Shown: positions 8,609 through 18,758, numbered from the stretch's first letter. The stretch: DNA of 64,000 nucleotides from Pseudonocardia parietis (GCF_017876315.1 NZ_JAGINU010000001.1:496001-560000); one strand, 5' to 3'. Made by a program: numbers and translations. The notes: a model not told the origin generated them from the sequence alone.

Positions 8609-9454
8609 ATGTCGCAACGCGGTGCCGCGGACGCGGTCCGAGAGATCATCATGGCCCCGGTGCGGACCATCGACGTGCTGGGCCGCCAGGGCCTGTTCTA
8701 CGGCCGGGTGCTCGGCCTGGTCCCGGCCACGGTCCGCCGGTACCGGAGGGAGATCATCCGGCTGGTCGCGGAGCTGGGGATGGGCGCCGGAGCGCTCGCG
8801 CTGATCGGCGGCTCGGCCGTGATCGTCGGCTCGATCACCTTCTTCGCCGGCGCGGTCGCCGCGGCCCAGGGGTTCGAGTCGTCCAACAGCATCGGCGTCG
8901 GTTCGCTGAGCCCGCTGCTGGCGGCCTACTTCACCGCCCGGCTCTCGACGCCGCTGCTGGCCGGTGTGGCACTGGCCGTGACCATCGGTGCGGCGACCAC
9001 GTCCCAGATCGGCGCGATGCGGATCTCCGAGGAGATCGACGCACTCGAGGTGATGTCCGTGCCACCGATGCGCTACCTCGTGACGACCCGGGTCGTCGCC
9101 GGGCTGGTGGTGATCACCCCGCTCTACATCTTCGCGTCGCTGGCGGGCTTCCTCGCCGACTACTTGATCCTGGTGTTCTTCTACGACACCGGGGCCGGGA
9201 ACTTCAGCCACTACTTCTTCCTGTACCTGACCCCGCTCGACATCGTGTTCGCCTACATCCAGGTGGTCGCGATGGTCGTGGTGGTGATGCTGGTGCACAC
9301 CTACTACGGCTTCCACGCCTCCGGTGGGCCCGCCGGGGTGGGCGAATGCGTCGGCCGTTCGGTGCGGACGTCGATGTCCGCGGTGATGCTGGTCAACCTG
9401 CTGGTGGCGATGGCTCTGTACGCCAACTTCGACACCTTCAACCTGGCGGGCTGA
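8609..9454 (+). CDS. YrbE-B permease (MlaE family) of mce operon
   Basis: 281 residues. Second permease half of the Mce importer, with the coupling motif SEEIDALEVMSVPPMRYLVTTR and hydrophobic helices on both sides. ATG at 8609 follows the yrbE-A stop by 8 nt; the frame is open far upstream, but those residues are low-complexity arginine-rich shadow sequence. It forms the heterodimeric channel with YrbE-A, presumably powered by the ATPase at 17742. Confidence 0.93.
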   Translation: MSQRGAADAVREIIMAPVRTIDVLGRQGLFYGRVLGLVPATVRRYRREIIRLVAELGMGAGALALIGGSAVIVGSITFFAGAVAAAQGFESSNSIGVGSLSPLLAAYFTARLSTPLLAGVALAVTIGAATTSQIGAMRISEEIDALEVMSVPPMRYLVTTRVVAGLVVITPLYIFASLAGFLADYLILVFFYDTGAGNFSHYFFLYLTPLDIVFAYIQVVAMVVVVMLVHTYYGFHASGGPAGVGECVGRSVRTSMSAVMLVNLLVAMALYANFDTFNLAG

Positions 9455-9457
9455 ACG

Positions 9458-10642
9458 GTGACCGAACCGAGCCCGTCCAAGGTCCGTCTCGTCGGCGTCG
9501 TCTTCCTCGTGGTGCTCGGGATGGTGTTCGCGCTCGCCTGGGCGCTCTACACCCAGAGCTTCCGCAGCACCGTCACGGTCAGCCTCCAGGCCGGCCGCGT
9601 CGGCCTCGTCATGGACACCGGCAACAACGTGCGGTTGCGGGGGGTCGAGGTCGGCCGGGTCACCGCGATCGAACCGACCCCGCAGGGCGCGGTGCTGACC
9701 CTCGGCCTGGACCCCGACCAGATCGGTCGCATACCGGCCGACGTCATCGCCGAGATCGTCCCGACGACCGCGTTCGGCACCAAGTACGTCAGTCTCGTCG
9801 AGCCGCCCGAGCCGGGCCCGGGCCGGATCACCGAGGGCGCGGTCCTGCACAACTCGGCGGTGACCGTCGAGCTGAACGACGTCTTCGCGAACCTGTCCCG
9901 GCTGCTGGACTCGATCGATCCGGCGAAGGTGAACGCCACCCTCGGCGAGCTGGCGCGGGCGCTGGACGGGCGCGGCGACTCGATCGCGGCGCTGGCCGCC
10001 GTCACGGACGGGTATCTCACCGATCTGAGCCCGAAACTGCCGGTGCTCCAGCGTGACCTCGAGGCCCTGGCCGACGTGTCCCAGCTCTACGCCGACGTCG
10101 CCCCCGACCTGCTGCGCGTCCTCGACAACCTCACCGTCACCGGGCGCACCGTGGTCGACCAGGCCGACCAGCTCGACGCGTTCCTGGCCGGTGTCACCCT
10201 GCTCGCCCGGACCGGTGACGACGTGCTCCGCGAGAACCACGAGGGCCTGGTCACCGCGCTCGACGTGCTGCGACCGACCACGGATCTCCTGCACGAGTAC
10301 GAGCCCGGCCTCACCTGCTTCATCACCGGTCTGGACCGGACCCGCCAGGCACTCGAGCCGGGGATCGGCGGGGCGTCACCGGAGATCCGGCTGAACTCCA
10401 CGATCACGCTCGGCCAGCCGCCGTACGAGAACCCGCGGAACCTGCCGAAGATCGGCGCGGCCAACCCGCCCGCCTGCCACGGTCTGCCCTTCGTGGACGA
10501 GACCGAGCGACCGACACCGCAGATCCGGACCGACACCGGGCTCGATCCGCACACCGGAGAGGTCCGGCCGGGCCGTCCTCCGGTCGCCGAGCTCCTGTTC
10601 GGACCGCTGCTGACCACCGAGCCCTCCGGAGGTGACTCGTGA
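9458..10642 (+). CDS. Mce family protein, MceA position
   Basis: 394 residues, GTG start 3 nt after yrbE-B. One N-terminal membrane anchor (VGVVFLVVLGMVFALAWALY) is followed by the Mce/MlaD beta-barrel domain (about 35-115, with GNNVRLRGVEVGRVT and ISLV-type strands) and a long helical region that builds the hydrophobic needle. The C-terminal 90 residues are proline-rich. In Mce systems six such subunits form a heterohexameric lipid tunnel across the cell envelope. Confidence 0.92.
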   Translation: MTEPSPSKVRLVGVVFLVVLGMVFALAWALYTQSFRSTVTVSLQAGRVGLVMDTGNNVRLRGVEVGRVTAIEPTPQGAVLTLGLDPDQIGRIPADVIAEIVPTTAFGTKYVSLVEPPEPGPGRITEGAVLHNSAVTVELNDVFANLSRLLDSIDPAKVNATLGELARALDGRGDSIAALAAVTDGYLTDLSPKLPVLQRDLEALADVSQLYADVAPDLLRVLDNLTVTGRTVVDQADQLDAFLAGVTLLARTGDDVLRENHEGLVTALDVLRPTTDLLHEYEPGLTCFITGLDRTRQALEPGIGGASPEIRLNSTITLGQPPYENPRNLPKIGAANPPACHGLPFVDETERPTPQIRTDTGLDPHTGEVRPGRPPVAELLFGPLLTTEPSGGDS

Positions 10643-11670
10643 GCGTCCGCGCCGACGCCGTCAAGGTGATCGTCTTCCTCGTGGTGGGTGCGCTGATGGG
10701 CGGACTGCTGTGGCTGACCCTCGGCCGGTACACCCTCGGAACGACCTCCACCACCTACACGGCGGACTTCACCGATGTCAGCGGCCTGCGCGCCGGAGAC
10801 CTCGTGCGGGTCGCCGGGGTGCGGGTGGGGCAGGTCGACGAGCTGTCGATGACGGCGGAGAACCTGGTCCGGGTCCGCATCGACGTCGATGCCGACCAGC
10901 CGCTGCTGCGCACCAGCACGCTGCTCGTCCGCTACGAGAACCTGGTCGGTGACCGCTTCGTCGAGCTCAGCGACGTGCCCGGCGTCTCCGCCCCGCAGGA
11001 CGCGAACGCCGTCATCGGGCCCGATCGCACCGTTCCGGCGCTCGATCTCGACGTCCTGCTCAACGGGTTCAAGCCACTGTTCCAGGGGCTACGCCCGGAG
11101 CAGGTCAACGCGCTCGCCGAGAACATCGTCGGCACCCTGCAGGGCCGGGCCGGAACGGTCGAGTCGCTCCTCGGGCACACCGCCTCGCTGACCGGGACGC
11201 TCGCCGACCGCGACGAGGTGATCGGACGGGTGGTCGGCAACCTCAACACCGTGCTCGGCACGGTCGACGCACGCGACCGCGAGTTCTCGACCACGATCGA
11301 CCGGCTCCAGCGGCTGGTGTCCGGCCTGGCCGGCGAGCGGAGCACCATCGGGTCGGCGATCACCGAGGTCGACGGGCTGGCCGGCGACCTGAGTGGCTTG
11401 CTGGCCGAGGCCAGACCCCCGCTCCGGGGCACGATCGAGCAGCTCGGACGCACCGCGACGGTGCTCGACGAGAACCAGGACTCGCTCGATGCGGTACTCG
11501 CCCAGATCCCCGTGGCCTACCAGAGCCTGACCCGGGTCGGGTCGTACGGATCGTTCTTCAACTTCTATCTGTGCAGCATCCAGGTGAAGGTGACCGGACC
11601 GGACGGCAGACCGATCGACTCACCGACCATCGGGTCGAACCAGAACACCCCGAGGTGCCGGCTGCCATGA
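10639..11670 (+). CDS. Mce family protein, MceB position
   Basis: 343 residues with GTG start overlapping the mceA stop (GTGA). N-terminal anchor VIVFLVVGALMGGLLWLTLG, Mce domain with DVSGLRAGDLVRVAGVRVGQV, then a long coiled-coil-like helix region and a short C-terminal domain with two cysteines (YLCSIQV and NTPRCRLP), as is common in MceB proteins. Confidence 0.92.
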   Translation: MSVRADAVKVIVFLVVGALMGGLLWLTLGRYTLGTTSTTYTADFTDVSGLRAGDLVRVAGVRVGQVDELSMTAENLVRVRIDVDADQPLLRTSTLLVRYENLVGDRFVELSDVPGVSAPQDANAVIGPDRTVPALDLDVLLNGFKPLFQGLRPEQVNALAENIVGTLQGRAGTVESLLGHTASLTGTLADRDEVIGRVVGNLNTVLGTVDARDREFSTTIDRLQRLVSGLAGERSTIGSAITEVDGLAGDLSGLLAEARPPLRGTIEQLGRTATVLDENQDSLDAVLAQIPVAYQSLTRVGSYGSFFNFYLCSIQVKVTGPDGRPIDSPTIGSNQNTPRCRLP

Positions 11671-12680
11671 TCCGTTTTCGCGAACTGAACCCGGTGTCGA
11701 TCGGCGCGGCCGGACTGGCACTCGTACTCGTGGTCCTGGGCCTCGCGCTGAACACCGACCGGCTCCTCGCCCTGGCCGGAGCCGGGCACAGCGCGTTGTT
11801 CGCCGAGGCCGGTGGCCTCAAGTCCGGGGACCCGGTGCGGGTCGGTGGCTTCGACATCGGCCGCGTCACCGCCGTCGAGCTCGACGGTCCCGACGTCCGG
11901 GTCGACTTCCGGGTGACCGACGACGACGCGCAGCTCGGGGCGGAGACCAGGGCCTCGGTCGGGGTGGCGACCATCCTCGGGCAGAAGTACCTGAAGCTCG
12001 CCCCGACCGGCGGTGGGGAGCTGGGCGGCGATCCGATCCCGCGATCCCGGACCTCGGCGCCCTACGACCTCCCCGCGGCGCTGGAGACCCTGACCGAGAC
12101 GTCCGAGGCGATCGACACCCCGCGGCTCGCCGAGGCACTCGACACGATCTCCGACACCCTGCACGGCCGGGCACCCGAGCTGCGGGCGGCGGTGGACGGC
12201 GTCAACCGGCTGTCGCACACCGTGGCCTCCCGCGACCAGGACCTGCGGGACCTGTTGACGAACGCCAAGGGCGTCAGCGCGGTGCTTGCCGAACGGTCGG
12301 GGCAGCTGCGCCTGCTGCTCGGCGACGGGAACCTGCTCCTCGGTGAGCTCGAGTCGCGCCGGCAGGCGATCGGGGACCTGCTCCGCAACGCCTCGGCACT
12401 GTCCCGGGAGCTCCAGGGCCTGGTCCGCGACAACGAGCACCAGATCGGCCCCGCCCTGGACCGGCTGAACGCGGTGATCGCCGTGCTGGAGGACAACCGG
12501 GACAACATCGAGCAGATCCTGGAGGGCGCCGGGATCTACGCGACCGGGCTCGGCGAGGCCGTCTCGAACGGCCCGTTCTTCAACTCCTACGTCCAGAACC
12601 TGGTGCCGGGCAACCTCATCCCGCTGGCGGACCACCTGCCGGGGCTCGCTCCGCCCCTCGCGCCGTCCGGAGGCAACTGA
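11667..12680 (+). CDS. Mce family protein, MceC position
   Basis: 337 residues. ATG overlaps the mceB stop (ATGA), which selects this start over an open extension upstream. Anchor SIGAAGLALVLVVLGLAL, then the Mce domain with GGLKSGDPVRVGGFDIGRVTAVE and the helical needle region. The C-terminal NGPFFNSYVQNLVPG segment is typical of MceC/MceD. Confidence 0.92.
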   Translation: MIRFRELNPVSIGAAGLALVLVVLGLALNTDRLLALAGAGHSALFAEAGGLKSGDPVRVGGFDIGRVTAVELDGPDVRVDFRVTDDDAQLGAETRASVGVATILGQKYLKLAPTGGGELGGDPIPRSRTSAPYDLPAALETLTETSEAIDTPRLAEALDTISDTLHGRAPELRAAVDGVNRLSHTVASRDQDLRDLLTNAKGVSAVLAERSGQLRLLLGDGNLLLGELESRRQAIGDLLRNASALSRELQGLVRDNEHQIGPALDRLNAVIAVLEDNRDNIEQILEGAGIYATGLGEAVSNGPFFNSYVQNLVPGNLIPLADHLPGLAPPLAPSGGN

Positions 12681-13903
12681 TGAACAGACGCTCCATCGCG
12701 CTGCTGGCAGCCGGCGTCGCCGTGCTGCTGGTGATCGGGGTGATCACCGCGCTGTCGACCACGGGCCAGCGGTCGGCGACCGCGTTCTTCGAGAACAGCA
12801 CCGGGCTCTACGAGGGCGACGAGGTCCGCATCCTCGGGGTGCCGGTCGGCGTGGTCGACCGGATCACCCCGGACGGCCCCGCGATCCGGGTGGAGTTCAG
12901 CTACGACGCCGACCAGCCGGTCCCGGCCGACGCGAAGGCCGCGATCGTGGCGCCGTCGCTGGTCACCAGCCGTTACCTGCAGCTCGCCCCGCGGTACACC
13001 GGAGGGCCGGTACTGCCGGACGACGCGGAGATCCCGATCGAACGCACGGCGGTCCCGGTCGAGTGGGACGAGATCAAGGAACAGCTCAGCCGGCTGTCCA
13101 CCGAGCTGGGTCCGCAGGCCGGGGACCCGCAGGGGTCGCTGGCCCGTGCCCTCGGCGTCGGCGCCGAGACCCTCGGCGGTCAGGGGGCGGCGATCAACGA
13201 GACGATCACCGAGCTGTCCCGGGCGATGACGACCCTCGCCGGCGGGAGCGACGACCTGTTCGCGACCGTGCGCAACCTGCAGGTGTTCACCGAGGCGCTG
13301 TCGACGAGCGACCGGCAGATCGTCGAGTTCGGGCAGCGGCTGGCGTCCGTGTCGGGGGTGCTGGCCGAGAACGAGCAGCAGCTCGGCCGGGCGGTCGTGG
13401 ACCTGCGGGAAACCTTCGAGGTCGTGCACGGTTTCGTCGAGGAACACCGCGAGCGGCTCGGGACCTCCGTGCGCGAACTGGACGACCTCTCCGGGCTCCT
13501 GGTCGAGAACCAGGATCGGCTCGCGAAGGTGCTGCATGCCGCGCCGACCCCGCTGGTCAACCTCTACAACGCCTACCAGCCGGGCACCGCCTCGGTGCAC
13601 GGACAGGTGGCCGTCGGCAACTTCGCCAACCCGGCCCTGTTCGTCTGCTCGGGGATCGCCGCGGCCGGGGCGCTTCCACCCGACGATGCGGCCCGCGTGT
13701 GCGCGGAGCAGCTCGGACCGCTGCTGAACGTGCTGACGATGAACTATCCGCCGGTCTCGGTGAACCCGCTGACCCGGCAGGGGACCGATCCGGGGCCCGG
13801 GACACCGATCGAGGCACCGGACAGGCGGGCCGACATCCTGCCGCCGCTCACCGGCCCGGGTGGACTGGCCGAGCAGGTCGCTCCCGGAGAGGGGACCCCA
13901 TGA
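12680..13903 (+). CDS. Mce family protein, MceD position
   Basis: 407 residues; start ATG shares one base with the mceC stop (TGATG). Anchor IALLAAGVAVLLVIGVITAL, Mce domain with STGLYEGDEVRILGVPVGVVDRI, long helical region, then a C-terminal section with two cysteines (VCSGIAA, ARVCAEQ) and a proline-rich tail. Confidence 0.92.
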   Translation: MNRRSIALLAAGVAVLLVIGVITALSTTGQRSATAFFENSTGLYEGDEVRILGVPVGVVDRITPDGPAIRVEFSYDADQPVPADAKAAIVAPSLVTSRYLQLAPRYTGGPVLPDDAEIPIERTAVPVEWDEIKEQLSRLSTELGPQAGDPQGSLARALGVGAETLGGQGAAINETITELSRAMTTLAGGSDDLFATVRNLQVFTEALSTSDRQIVEFGQRLASVSGVLAENEQQLGRAVVDLRETFEVVHGFVEEHRERLGTSVRELDDLSGLLVENQDRLAKVLHAAPTPLVNLYNAYQPGTASVHGQVAVGNFANPALFVCSGIAAAGALPPDDAARVCAEQLGPLLNVLTMNYPPVSVNPLTRQGTDPGPGTPIEAPDRRADILPPLTGPGGLAEQVAPGEGTP

Positions 13904-15156
13904 TCCGGCCACTCGGACGTCGCAGGCGGATCTCGGTGACCGTGCTCGTCGTCTCCATGCTGACGGTGCTGACGGGATGCCGGTTCGACGGTGTCGGGAG
14001 CCTGCCGTTGCCGGGCGCGATCGGCACCGGGCCCGGCTCGTTCCGCGTCGAGGTGGAGCTGCCCGACGTCGGGACGCTGAAGCCCAACGCGCAGGTCAAG
14101 ATCGGGGACGTGCCGGTCGGCACGGTCACCGCGCTGAGCGTCCGGAACTGGCACGCGGTCGCCACGGTCAGCCTGCGCGGCGACGTGGAGCTCCCCGCCG
14201 ACGCGGTCGCCGCGGTCGGCCAGAACTCGTTGCTGGGGGCGACCCATCTGGAGATGGCCGCCCCTCCGGAGCGGTCCACGAGCGGGCGGCTCGAGGAGGG
14301 CGGCCTGGTCCCGCTCGAGCGGACCCGCGCGTATCCGACGACCGAACAGGTCCTGGCCGCGACCTCGACCGTGCTCAACGGGAGCGGGCTCAACCAGCTG
14401 GAGACCACGACGAGAGAGCTGCAACGGGCACTCGGCGGACACGACGGTGCGGTCGGACGCCTGCTGCCCCGGCTGGACGAGTTCGTCGGCGGGCTCGACG
14501 CCCAGCGTGACGACATCGTGCGGGCCCTCGACGGCCTGGACCGCCTGTCCGGGACGCTGGCCGAGCAGAACCAGGTGCTCGCCGGCGCGCTCGACCAGCT
14601 CCCTCCGGCACTCGAGGTGCTCGAACGGGAGCGGACCGACCTCACGAACGCGCTGGCGCGCCTGCGCGACCTCGGTGTCACCGGGCGTGCGGTGGTCGCG
14701 GACACCCGCCAGGACCTCGTCGGCAACCTGCGCAACCTCGAGCCGGTACTCCGGTCGCTCGCCGATGCGGACCGGTCGCTGGTAGATGTGCTGGGCCTGG
14801 CGCTCACCTTCCCGTTCCCCGCGGCGACCGCGCCCAACGCCTGCCGCGGCGACTACTGCAACCTCAACCTCACGCTCGACCTGCGGCTCGAGAAGCTGGA
14901 TGCGGGACTGCTCTCGGGGACCCCGGCGGCGGGACCGCCGAGCGTCACCGGTGAGCTGCTCGGCGAGGTCGCCGACGGTGCAGCCGGGGACGCGGCCGAC
15001 CCGCTGCCCCAGGTCCTGCCGGGCGCGCAGCCCGGGGATCCGGCCCCGGAGCCCGCGCCGGCGGCCCCGGCATCACCGGAACCGGCCCGAGAACCTGCCC
15101 CGGAGCCGGCGCGCGACGGCGGGTTCCTCGGTGGGCTCCTCGGAGGTGGCTCGTGA
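13900..15156 (+). CDS. Mce family lipoprotein, MceE position
   Basis: 418 residues, ATGA overlap with mceD. The N-terminus is a lipoprotein signal, RRRRISVTVLVVSMLTVLTGC, with the lipobox LTGC and lipidated Cys 27, as expected for MceE (LprK-like). The Mce domain follows (VGTLKPNAQVKIGDVPVGTVT). The last 90 residues are Ala-Pro-Glu rich and end in a glycine-rich GFLGGLLGGGS. Confidence 0.92.
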   Translation: MIRPLGRRRRISVTVLVVSMLTVLTGCRFDGVGSLPLPGAIGTGPGSFRVEVELPDVGTLKPNAQVKIGDVPVGTVTALSVRNWHAVATVSLRGDVELPADAVAAVGQNSLLGATHLEMAAPPERSTSGRLEEGGLVPLERTRAYPTTEQVLAATSTVLNGSGLNQLETTTRELQRALGGHDGAVGRLLPRLDEFVGGLDAQRDDIVRALDGLDRLSGTLAEQNQVLAGALDQLPPALEVLERERTDLTNALARLRDLGVTGRAVVADTRQDLVGNLRNLEPVLRSLADADRSLVDVLGLALTFPFPAATAPNACRGDYCNLNLTLDLRLEKLDAGLLSGTPAAGPPSVTGELLGEVADGAAGDAADPLPQVLPGAQPGDPAPEPAPAAPASPEPAREPAPEPARDGGFLGGLLGGGS

Positions 15157-16562
15157 TCCTCACCCGGTTCATCCGCATCCAGCTCACCGTCCTGGTGATC
15201 ACCGCCCTGATCGGCGCCGTGGTACTCGGGTCGGTCTATCTGCGGGTCCCGGCTCTGCTGGGAGTCGGCAAGTACCAGGTCACCGCGGAGTTCACCGACG
15301 CCGCCCGGCTCTACGAACGGGCGGAGGTGACCTACCGAGGGCGGCCGATCGGTCAGGTCACCGGGGTCGCCCTCGGCGACGGGCGCGGGGTGCGGGTCGA
15401 CATGCAGCTCGACTCCGGCATCGACATCCCGGCCACCGTGCGGGCCGAGGCCCGCAGCATGTCCGCGGTCGGCGAGCAGTACGTGGACCTCACAGCGGGC
15501 CCGGCCGACGGCAGCCGCCTCGAACCGGGAGCGGTCATCCCGATGGACCGCACGACCGTGCCGCTGCAGATCGGTCCGGTTCTCGACCAGGTGAACTCCC
15601 TGGTCGAGGCGCTCCCCGAGGAGGACCTGCGGACGGTCGTCGACGAGACGTACGACGCCTTCCGGGGCACCGGGCAGCCGTTGCAGGAGATCATCGACGG
15701 TGGCCGGACGCTGGTCGACGCCGCGGCCCGCGACTTCGAGCCGACGGCACGGCTGCTCGACCAGCTGGGTCCGCTCCTCGACACCCAGACGGAGATCGAT
15801 CCGGAGCTGCGCTCCCTCAGCCGGGACCTGGCGGTGGTCACCGACCGGCTGCGCGCCTCCGACGGCGACATCCGTGGCCTGCTCGCGGCGACGCCGGCGT
15901 ACACCGAGGAGGTCGTCGGCCTGCTCACCGACATCCGGCCGACCGTGCCGGTCCTGCTCGGCAACCTCACCAGCGTCGGCGAGGTCCTCGAGGTCTACAA
16001 CCCGAACCTGCGCCAGCTCCTCGTCGTCTACCCGCTTGTGGCCTCGCTCGGCCAGTCCGCGTCGCTGGCCAACGGGGACGAGGCCAGGCTGAACGTCGAT
16101 CTGGACCTGGCGGTGAACGCCCCGCCGCACTGCGTGGAGGGGTTCGTCCCGGCCGACCGGTGGCGCGATCCCGCGGACACCTCGCCCGCGGAACCCATCG
16201 ACGCGTACTGCCGGCTGCCCGCGGACGACCCGACCGGCGTTCGCGGCGCACGCAACACCCCCTGCGCGGAGTTCCCCGGCCGGCGGGCCGCGTCACCGGA
16301 GGACTGCCGCGGCGGCGGCTCGCCGGTCACCGCACCCGGCAACCCCCCGTTCCCGCCGGGATCACCGGCCGGGGACCTGCTCGGCGGCGATGCGCACGGC
16401 GACGACCCGGAGCAGGTCAGCGCGGTCCCCTACGACCCGGTCACCGGCCGGGTGGTCGGACCGGACGGGACCCCGTTCTACCTCGCCGACGTGGCGAACC
16501 CGCACACCTCGATGAAGGGAAGGACATGGCAGAGCCTCCTGCTGTGGACGATCGACCGGTGA
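15153..16562 (+). CDS. Mce family protein, MceF position
   Basis: 469 residues; GTG start overlaps the mceE stop (GTGA). Anchor IQLTVLVITALIGAVVLGSVYL, Mce domain with RLYERAEVTYRGRPIGQVTGV, helical region, and a cysteine-containing C-terminal domain (PPHCVEGF, DAYCRLP, TPCAEFPG, EDCRGGG). Its last 37 nt overlap the next gene. Completes the A-F set of the heterohexamer. Confidence 0.92.
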   Translation: MILTRFIRIQLTVLVITALIGAVVLGSVYLRVPALLGVGKYQVTAEFTDAARLYERAEVTYRGRPIGQVTGVALGDGRGVRVDMQLDSGIDIPATVRAEARSMSAVGEQYVDLTAGPADGSRLEPGAVIPMDRTTVPLQIGPVLDQVNSLVEALPEEDLRTVVDETYDAFRGTGQPLQEIIDGGRTLVDAAARDFEPTARLLDQLGPLLDTQTEIDPELRSLSRDLAVVTDRLRASDGDIRGLLAATPAYTEEVVGLLTDIRPTVPVLLGNLTSVGEVLEVYNPNLRQLLVVYPLVASLGQSASLANGDEARLNVDLDLAVNAPPHCVEGFVPADRWRDPADTSPAEPIDAYCRLPADDPTGVRGARNTPCAEFPGRRAASPEDCRGGGSPVTAPGNPPFPPGSPAGDLLGGDAHGDDPEQVSAVPYDPVTGRVVGPDGTPFYLADVANPHTSMKGRTWQSLLLWTIDR

Positions 16563-17107
16563 CCGAGGTCCCGGACGACACCGAACACTCCGGCCCGGTC
16601 GCGACCACCCCACCGCAGGGAGCCGATCGGCGGCACCGCCGTGCGGCCCTGGCCCTCACCCTCGCCCTGGGGATCGCGCTGGTGGCAGCCGTCGCCGGCG
16701 GGATCACGGCGGTCGGGTCGTCGACCGCCGACCGGGCCGGGAACGAGGCCGTGGCCGCGGCCCGGCAGGTCGCGCTCGAGCTCACCTCGATGAAGGCGGC
16801 CACCGCCGAGGCGGACCTGCAGCGGCTCCTCGCGAACTCGACCGGCGAGTTCCACGACGAGTTCGTGGAGCGGCGGCAGGCGTTCGTGGACATCGTGCAG
16901 CGGGCCCGGGTCGACACCACCGGGGAGGTCGTCACGGCGGGCCTCGACTTCGAACGGGACGGCACCGCGCACGTCCTCGTGGCCGTGCACTCCACGGTGC
17001 GCAACTCGGCCGCGGAGCAGGGCGAGCCCCGGGACTACCGCCTCGGGATCTCGCTGGAACACGTCGACGGGCGCTGGCTGGCGTCGAAGGTGGACTTCGT
17101 CGCATGA
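16526..17107 (+). CDS. Mce-associated membrane protein (first)
   Basis: 193 residues: a polar N-terminal tail of about 45 residues, one membrane helix (ALALTLALGIALVAAVAGGI) and an extracytoplasmic domain of about 125 residues of the Mam/Orphan Mam type. ATG at 16526 has a GGGAAGG Shine-Dalgarno and lies inside the end of mceF. Such proteins stabilise or accompany Mce complexes. Confidence 0.85.
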   Translation: MAEPPAVDDRPVTEVPDDTEHSGPVATTPPQGADRRHRRAALALTLALGIALVAAVAGGITAVGSSTADRAGNEAVAAARQVALELTSMKAATAEADLQRLLANSTGEFHDEFVERRQAFVDIVQRARVDTTGEVVTAGLDFERDGTAHVLVAVHSTVRNSAAEQGEPRDYRLGISLEHVDGRWLASKVDFVA

Positions 17108-17730
17108 CGGAACGGAACGGAGAATCGGTGGACACGACCGGCACCGCGCAGCAGGAACCCACCGGTACGGGTAGCCGGACGGTGGCCGAACGGATCCGTG
17201 GGGCGGGTACCGCACCGATCCGGCTGGTCCGGCGCCGGTTCGAGCACCGGCCCCGGCAGGTGCTGGCCGGGCTCACGGTCGCGGTGACCGTCTGCGCAGT
17301 GCTCGCGGGTGGGTTCTGGACGCTCGCACTCGTCGACGCCGCGAGCCGGTCGGCTCGTACCGACGCGGTGGACGCGGCCGCACGGACCACGACGGCGCTG
17401 CTCAGCTACGACCCGCAGAGCGTGGACGGCGTCGTCGAGCGGGTGGGCGGCGAGCTGACCCCGGAGTTCCGGGCGGACTACGGCGTGTTGATCTCCCAGG
17501 TCGTCGCCCCGGCGACCGCGGAGCAGCAGGTGACCACCGAGGCGCAGGTCGTCGGGTCGGCCCTCGTGCCGGAGGAGAGCCGGGGTGACCGGGTCGTCGC
17601 GTTGCTGTTCGTCAACCAGACGACGCGTGCCGCCGAGGACGGTGCGCCACGAGTGGCCGGTAGCCGGGTCGAGGTGACGATGAACAACGTCGACTCCCGC
17701 TGGCTCGTCGCCGGCATCACGCCGGTCTGA
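17104..17730 (+). CDS. Mce-associated membrane protein (second)
   Basis: 208 residues, ATGA overlap with the previous gene. Same architecture: hydrophilic basic N-terminus, one helix (VLAGLTVAVTVCAVLAGGFWTLAL) and a small NTF2-like extracytoplasmic domain ending DSRWLVAGITPV, parallel to DGRWLASKVDFVA in its neighbour. Two such genes after mceF recall the mce4-type operon layout. Confidence 0.85.
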   Translation: MTERNGESVDTTGTAQQEPTGTGSRTVAERIRGAGTAPIRLVRRRFEHRPRQVLAGLTVAVTVCAVLAGGFWTLALVDAASRSARTDAVDAAARTTTALLSYDPQSVDGVVERVGGELTPEFRADYGVLISQVVAPATAEQQVTTEAQVVGSALVPEESRGDRVVALLFVNQTTRAAEDGAPRVAGSRVEVTMNNVDSRWLVAGITPV

Positions 17731-17741
17731 GGAGGAGGACG

Positions 17742-18758
17742 ATGACAGGGGTCGAGGTCCAGGTCGAGGGGCTGACGAAGTCCTTCGGGAAGGCCAACAT
17801 CTGGTCGGACGTGACGCTGACGCTGCCTCCGGGTGAGGTGTCGGTGTTGCTGGGGCCGTCGGGGACCGGCAAGTCGGTGTTCCTGAAAACGTTGATCGGA
17901 CTGCTGAAGCCCGAACAGGGATCGATCGTGATCAATGGAACGGATCTGGTGCGGTGCAGCGAGACGGAGCTGTACGAGATCCGGAAGTTGTTCGGAGTCC
18001 TGTTCCAGGACGGCGCGCTGTTCGGGTCGATGAACCTCTACGACAACATCGCCTTCCCGCTGCGCGAGCACACGAAGAAGTCCGAGACACGGATCCGCGA
18101 CATCGTCGCCGACAAGATGGACATGGTCGGCCTCACCGGTGACGAGGGCAAACTGCCCGGGGAGATCTCCGGCGGTATGCGCAAGCGCGCGGGGCTCGCC
18201 CGCGCGCTGGTGCTCGATCCCGAGATCGTCCTCTTCGACGAGCCCGACTCCGGTCTGGACCCGGTCCGTACCGCTTACCTCAATCAGCTGATCATCGATC
18301 TGAACGCCCGGACCGATGCGACGTTCCTGATCGTCACCCATGACATCAACACCGCGCAGACGGTGCCGGACAACATCGGCCTGCTCTATCGCAAGCACCT
18401 GGCGATGTTCGGCCCGCGCGAGCAGCTGCTGACCTCCGACGAGCCGGTCGTCGCGCAGTTCCTCAACGGCCGCCGCGAGGGTCCGATCGGGATGAGCGAG
18501 GAGAAGGACTCGGCCCAGGCGGAGCGGGAGATGGCCGAGGCCGGCGCACTCGAGGGGCGGCCACCGATGAAGCCGCAGCTGGGGACGAGTACGGGCCTCG
18601 GCGAGCGCAGCGCCGTCGCCCGTCGCCGGGACCGGGTCGAACGGATGCTGCACACCCTCTCGCCCGCTGCCCAGCAAGCGATCAGGGAGTCGCACGCGCA
18701 CGACGCGACGGGACCCGACCTCGCGACGCAGGTGATCCCGCGAGTCGGGTCGCGCTGA
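17742..18758 (+). CDS. MceG/Mkl-type ABC ATPase
   Basis: 338 residues. Walker A GPSGTGKS at 38-45, signature SGGMRKRAGLARAL, Walker B IVLFDEPDSGLDPV; the SGGMRKR form is diagnostic of Mkl/MlaF ATPases that power Mce/Mla lipid transport. The C-terminal 90 residues are an extension beyond the ABC core, as in Mkl. GAGGAGG precedes the ATG, 11 bp after the last mam gene. In mycobacteria this ATPase is usually encoded apart from the mce operons; here it is the last operon gene, so this importer is self-contained. Confidence 0.92.
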   Translation: MTGVEVQVEGLTKSFGKANIWSDVTLTLPPGEVSVLLGPSGTGKSVFLKTLIGLLKPEQGSIVINGTDLVRCSETELYEIRKLFGVLFQDGALFGSMNLYDNIAFPLREHTKKSETRIRDIVADKMDMVGLTGDEGKLPGEISGGMRKRAGLARALVLDPEIVLFDEPDSGLDPVRTAYLNQLIIDLNARTDATFLIVTHDINTAQTVPDNIGLLYRKHLAMFGPREQLLTSDEPVVAQFLNGRREGPIGMSEEKDSAQAEREMAEAGALEGRPPMKPQLGTSTGLGERSAVARRRDRVERMLHTLSPAAQQAIRESHAHDATGPDLATQVIPRVGSR